Shown here in pieces: positions 60,896 to 64,000 of a stretch of DNA of 64,000 nt. The stretch is from Longibaculum muris (lineage in GTDB: Bacteria > Bacillota_I > Bacilli_A > Erysipelotrichales > Coprobacillaceae), in assembly GCF_004343035.1 (NCBI RefSeq), contig NZ_SMCQ01000008.1, forward strand, positions 39,437 through 103,436, in the 5' to 3' direction. Every line of letters starts with the position of its first letter. The stretch's first letter is position 1. The position numbers and the translations under genes were made by a program. Under the pieces are notes generated by a model. That model did no database searches and was not told where the DNA came from. It saw only the letters and a list, made by a program, of their open reading frames with translations.

Positions 60896-62761
60896 TTACC
60901 ATGCCCGATGTGGATATCCTTTTCCATCGTAATAGTAATATCTTTGGTGAGTAGATTCATACTTATCTAAAACATTCTTACCTAGATCAGGATAATTTGT
61001 AATAATACCAGAAACTCCCATATCTAAATACTGCTTCATCTTCTTAGAACTATCAACTGTCCAAATATAAATAGGAATGACATGAGAGACAGCTTTTTGA
61101 ATAAAAGATGTACTTGCTCGGTTTTGTTCAATTGCTAAAAAATCAATATCTCTTTGTAATAAAGAACTATCAATATCTCCAACACTCCCATAAATACAAT
61201 AGCCAACCCACCATTCTGGTCTTTTTTGGGTTAAATCCTTAACACTTTCATAATCCAAAGACATAAAAATTGCTTGTGAAGAAAAATGCTGCCTTTCAAT
61301 AACTTGAATGACTTTTTCAACCATTTCTAGTCTATTTGATGAAGTCGGTTTTAATTCAATTAGCAAGCCTATCTTCATTTTTTCTTCTTTCATTTTCTTA
61401 ATCAGATTTTCTAATGTCATAATATAAGAAGTATGATGATGATTTGTTAATTTTACATTTTCTAATTGGGCAGCAGTTAAATCTTCAACACTTTCATTTC
61501 GATTTGATAAACGGGAAAGATTATTATCATGGAAAACTATCGGAATCCCATCTTGTGATAATTGAATATCTATCTCAGCATAATCTATCCCTGTATCATT
61601 AGCATCTTTCACTGCCTCATAACTGTTTTCAACATAATATCCTGAACCACGATGCCCAATAACCCAAGGTCTATGAATAAGGGAATCTTGTTGTAAATAA
61701 ATAGAAACAAGACATATAATAAGTGTGATAATGATAAACTGACTTATTCGTTTATGATTACGATATATACCTAAATGAGTTAAACGTTTTTTTATATTTT
61801 CAGTCATTTGTTGTAATGATTGTCTAAAATTTAAAAGTAACTCATTCATATAATCCGTATTAATTGGCAACATGTCTATAGTAATGATATCTTTTTCATA
61901 TGCTAACATAACTTTGATAAGATATTGAATAAAGAATATCATTCCTCCAACATTAATTAAATATAATAATATATATTGGATAACACTATAACGAAATGAT
62001 TCAAAATTGATAACATATTTAAGAAAATAAATATTAAAGTCACGATTATGCAATATTGGATATGGCAAGATATTCATGATTAAATATTCAATAATTATCC
62101 AACAAGCTATCAATGATAAAAGTTTTATTTTTCTTTTTATATCTATCTTTTTGATTAAACATACACTTTCTTGTATTGCTTTAATAATATGACATTGTTT
62201 TAGAATTATATATAGTGGAACAAATAACATACACAAATAAAGTGAATAATAAAGAAAATATATTAAACATATTAGGAAATATCCTATCATTGTTAATTTT
62301 AATTCTCCAAATATAAAAGGTGGGATATCCCAGCGAGGAACATAACTATTTAAATAACCAATATGAACCAAAGGTAACAATAAAACAATATAAATACCTG
62401 TTAACAATATTGTTGGTTTATGAATACTTCTTAAGTTTTGAAAACTTTTTAAAATAATATTTTTTAAAGGATAAGCTGAATCTCTTTTTCTAATCACAAT
62501 AATTTGTATCACAACATATAACTCATAATAAATAATGAGAATCATTGTTATAAACAATAATAAAAAAATAATTACTCCAGAAATAGAAATAAAATCAAAA
62601 ACAATATCTTGATTAAATGCTATTCCATCAGATTTTTTCTTTAAATATTCTTTTAAAATCTTTCTTAGTAAGGGACTAAAACAAAACAAAATAAGAATTT
62701 TATAAAAAAACTCAAATTTTAAAACATCTTTACATACTTGATAGCATTTTAAATTCTTCAT
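60896..62761 (-). CDS. Membrane glycerophosphodiester phosphodiesterase
   Basis: 621 residues, AAGGAGGGG upstream. Residues about 1-345 contain about eight membrane helices of the GDPDase membrane-domain type; the last (QFIIITLIICLVSIYL) precedes the GDPD domain from 370 on. Catalytic motifs IGHRGSGYYVENS (His-Arg), EIDIQLSQDGIPIVFHD (Glu, Asp, His) and ELKPT are complete. Cleaves glycerophosphodiesters, probably at the outer face of the membrane, in phospholipid or teichoic-acid turnover. Gram-positive members with this architecture are common. Monocistronic. Confidence 0.92.
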   Translation of the reverse strand: MKNLKCYQVCKDVLKFEFFYKILILFCFSPLLRKILKEYLKKKSDGIAFNQDIVFDFISISGVIIFLLLFITMILIIYYELYVVIQIIVIRKRDSAYPLKNIILKSFQNLRSIHKPTILLTGIYIVLLLPLVHIGYLNSYVPRWDIPPFIFGELKLTMIGYFLICLIYFLYYSLYLCMLFVPLYIILKQCHIIKAIQESVCLIKKIDIKRKIKLLSLIACWIIIEYLIMNILPYPILHNRDFNIYFLKYVINFESFRYSVIQYILLYLINVGGMIFFIQYLIKVMLAYEKDIITIDMLPINTDYMNELLLNFRQSLQQMTENIKKRLTHLGIYRNHKRISQFIIITLIICLVSIYLQQDSLIHRPWVIGHRGSGYYVENSYEAVKDANDTGIDYAEIDIQLSQDGIPIVFHDNNLSRLSNRNESVEDLTAAQLENVKLTNHHHTSYIMTLENLIKKMKEEKMKIGLLIELKPTSSNRLEMVEKVIQVIERQHFSSQAIFMSLDYESVKDLTQKRPEWWVGYCIYGSVGDIDSSLLQRDIDFLAIEQNRASTSFIQKAVSHVIPIYIWTVDSSKKMKQYLDMGVSGIITNYPDLGKNVLDKYESTHQRYYYYDGKGYPHRAW

Positions 62762-62810
62762 TTTTCCCCTCCTTTTCCCTATCTAACCACCACTTCAAAA
62801 AAGTGTCAAG

Positions 62811-62832
62811 AAAAAAGATGAGTTTCCTCATC
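62811..62832 (-). terminator. Terminator of the small membrane protein gene
   Basis: GATGAG/CTCATC with a GAAA-like loop, followed by six T residues on the minus strand. Confidence 0.85.
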
Positions 62833-62835
62833 CTA

Positions 62836-63231
62836 TCAGTCAAATGAATCTATTGATTTATAAAAATGTTTATAAATAAGATAAGTTCCTATCATACAGA
62901 ATAATGCATAATAAAATTCAGGATAACATAATTGTACACTAAAATTAAAATCAAAATGACCAGTAATTGTTAGAATATGCCAAGTAAAAAATTCATAAAT
63001 TTCCATTGTCATAATTCCTAATAATCCTATTGTTCCTATAATTTCACTATTTTTACCAAAATTTGTCCATATACCTACAAAAGCTAATATAATACATGTT
63101 AATGCAATGGGATTATTTAAAAGTGTAATACCATATATTGTTTCAATACCTTTTTGTCCTCCAAACCAAGGAAAAGCCATCATTGATAAACTAATAAGTA
63201 AGGTTATTGTCATTACTATTTTTTCTTTCAT
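62836..63231 (-). CDS. Four-helix membrane protein of unknown function
   Basis: 131 residues from ATG 63231, GGGGG six bases upstream. Four hydrophobic helices (IVMTITLLISLSMMAFPWF, NPIALTCIILAFVGIWTNF, IIGTIGLLGIMTMEIYEFF, YYALFCMIGTYLIYKHF) with short loops. No motif recognised. It is between the phosphodiesterase and the Rpn-type gene on the same strand, but terminators separate them. Confidence 0.6.
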   Translation of the reverse strand: MKEKIVMTITLLISLSMMAFPWFGGQKGIETIYGITLLNNPIALTCIILAFVGIWTNFGKNSEIIGTIGLLGIMTMEIYEFFTWHILTITGHFDFNFSVQLCYPEFYYALFCMIGTYLIYKHFYKSIDSFD

Positions 63232-63333
63232 ATACATCCCCCTTTTCTTCTTAGATTATACGTTTCATCTTTTAAATAATTTCTAATTCTCACTTAAAAA
63301 TTTCTTAATATTTTATTAAGATGACTTGTCAAC

Positions 63334-63365
63334 AGAAAAAAGAAACCCAATATATAGGTTTCTTT
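63334..63365 (-). terminator. Terminator of the Rpn-type gene
   Basis: GAAACC/GGTTTC stem with a 10-base loop; TTTTTTC follows on the minus strand, 12 bases after the stop. Confidence 0.75.
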
Positions 63366-63376
63366 TCAAATATCAA

Positions 63377-64000
63377 TTAAGATAATATTTCTAAAACATC
63401 TTCTTCATCTTCAACATCAAAAATCTTGATTGTCAATTGGTCTAACTTATCCTCTGGACTGACTTCTATCTGCATCACCAACTCTTTTGATACATGTCCT
63501 AGTTTCTGTTTCAATTGTCTAACAAGCAATGATATTTTCTCTTTCATCATCCCTTGCAATTCACCTTGCTTGATACCTTGTTTCATTCCTTGCTTCATTC
63601 CTTGCAGCTCTCTTTCTCTTGCATAACTGTCAATCACTTCACACATCTTAATCTCCTCACTTTCTTCTTTCTCTAATCTGATAACCAATTCTTCACTATT
63701 GGTCATTATCGCTACTACAATTGCTTCATCTTTACTTAATACCAGATCATTCAAGCTTTCTTTATCCCGATCCCATTGATAGATTCTCTGGACACCTTCA
63801 ATGACTGCTTTAACCTTTGGATTCTTTAACCATTCCACTCTGATATTCTTGATATCATAGATATTTCCATTCCAGTTATTCACCCACCCTTTCAAGGCTT
63901 CTGGAATTTCCATCCGCTCTATAAGTGAATATGGCTGATGCCACAGCTTATCTCCACTATACAAAACAAGTGTCAAGACGGGAATGGGATGAAATGATTG
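63377..64000 (-). CDS. Rpn/PD-(D/E)XK transposase-like nuclease, C-terminal part
   Basis: The frame is open to the right window edge (207 residues seen; N-terminus missing). HPIPVLTLVLYSGDKLWHQP is the conserved core strand segment of the Rpn (recombination-promoting nuclease)/DUF4351-type family, whose catalytic PD-(D/E)XK residues lie further N-terminal, outside the window. A charged repeat GMKQGMKQGIKQGELQG near residue 135 and a coiled C-terminus are also typical. These are usually multicopy in gut Firmicutes. Not evidence of an active element here. Confidence 0.75.
   Translation of the reverse strand, partial: QSFHPIPVLTLVLYSGDKLWHQPYSLIERMEIPEALKGWVNNWNGNIYDIKNIRVEWLKNPKVKAVIEGVQRIYQWDRDKESLNDLVLSKDEAIVVAIMTNSEELVIRLEKEESEEIKMCEVIDSYARERELQGMKQGMKQGIKQGELQGMMKEKISLLVRQLKQKLGHVSKELVMQIEVSPEDKLDQLTIKIFDVEDEEDVLEILS

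Noticed and set aside
63377..64000. Rpn-type gene as proof of an active transposon
   Set aside because: The family is named from distant similarity to transposases and acts as a nuclease; no terminal repeats or partner genes are visible.

Overview
The window is AT-rich DNA of a low-GC Gram-positive bacterium. The intact housekeeping proteins (MurA, L31 with a zinc ribbon, GltX, SecA, RF2, class II aldolase, ComFA/ComFC), the strong AGGAGG-type ribosome binding sites and the secreted proteins with C-terminal wall-anchor-like tails point to Firmicutes. The mix of LacI/LysR regulators, a PTS subunit and large host-glycan-type surface enzymes suggests a gut member of the Erysipelotrichia/Coprobacillaceae (an inference from gene style; no 16S is present).

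Layout. 1-3.7 kb: the start of an SLC13-type permease under a CcpA-like site, an AraC regulator, rpmE and murA. 4.0-6.2 kb: a visibly more GC-rich foreign patch with a frameshifted LysR gene divergent from an EamA exporter. 6.3-7.7 kb: a membrane-spanning XRE regulator and tRNA-Glu(CTC). 7.95-13.3 kb: a redox/PrpD gene cluster in two operons with a divergent LysR gene; both operon promoters carry the same dyad at the -35 box. 13.4-14.8 kb: two decayed genes (rtcB and a LysR gene) fused head to head. 14.85-17.9 kb: a surface esterase-metallo-beta-lactamase fusion. 18.1-19.7 kb: tRNA-Gln(CTG) divergent from gltX.

19.7-35.9 kb is the most distinctive part. It holds a family 8 polysaccharide lyase and a 1661-residue surface protein with an unrecognised catalytic-type N-terminal region. 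Both carry several F5/8 type C (CBM32-like) domains, FIVAR repeats and almost identical wall-anchor tails. With them are a 6-phospho-beta-glucosidase-type GH1, two closely related LacI regulators, and a short operon of S33 peptidase, orphan PTS IIB and HTH protein. All four catabolic promoters carry copies of one box (TTTTCAAGTAAATG or close variants), at three of them as direct repeats 21-22 bp apart and oriented toward the gene. I read this as one regulon for an extracellular glycan, probably a glycosaminoglycan.

36-64 kb is mostly core: aldolase; a PatB/TrmH/Sel1 operon; rRNA-modifying RlmA and RluA enzymes; an acyl-ACP thioesterase; a heterodimeric ABC exporter with a divergent LysR gene; a PadR-like pair; secA-prfB-yitT; cold-shock protein; a membrane MerR regulator; comFA-comFC; an asparagine synthetase with an altered glutaminase site; a membrane glycerophosphodiesterase; and an Rpn-type nuclease running off the right edge. 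No rRNA, CRISPR array, complete IS element or phage module was seen.
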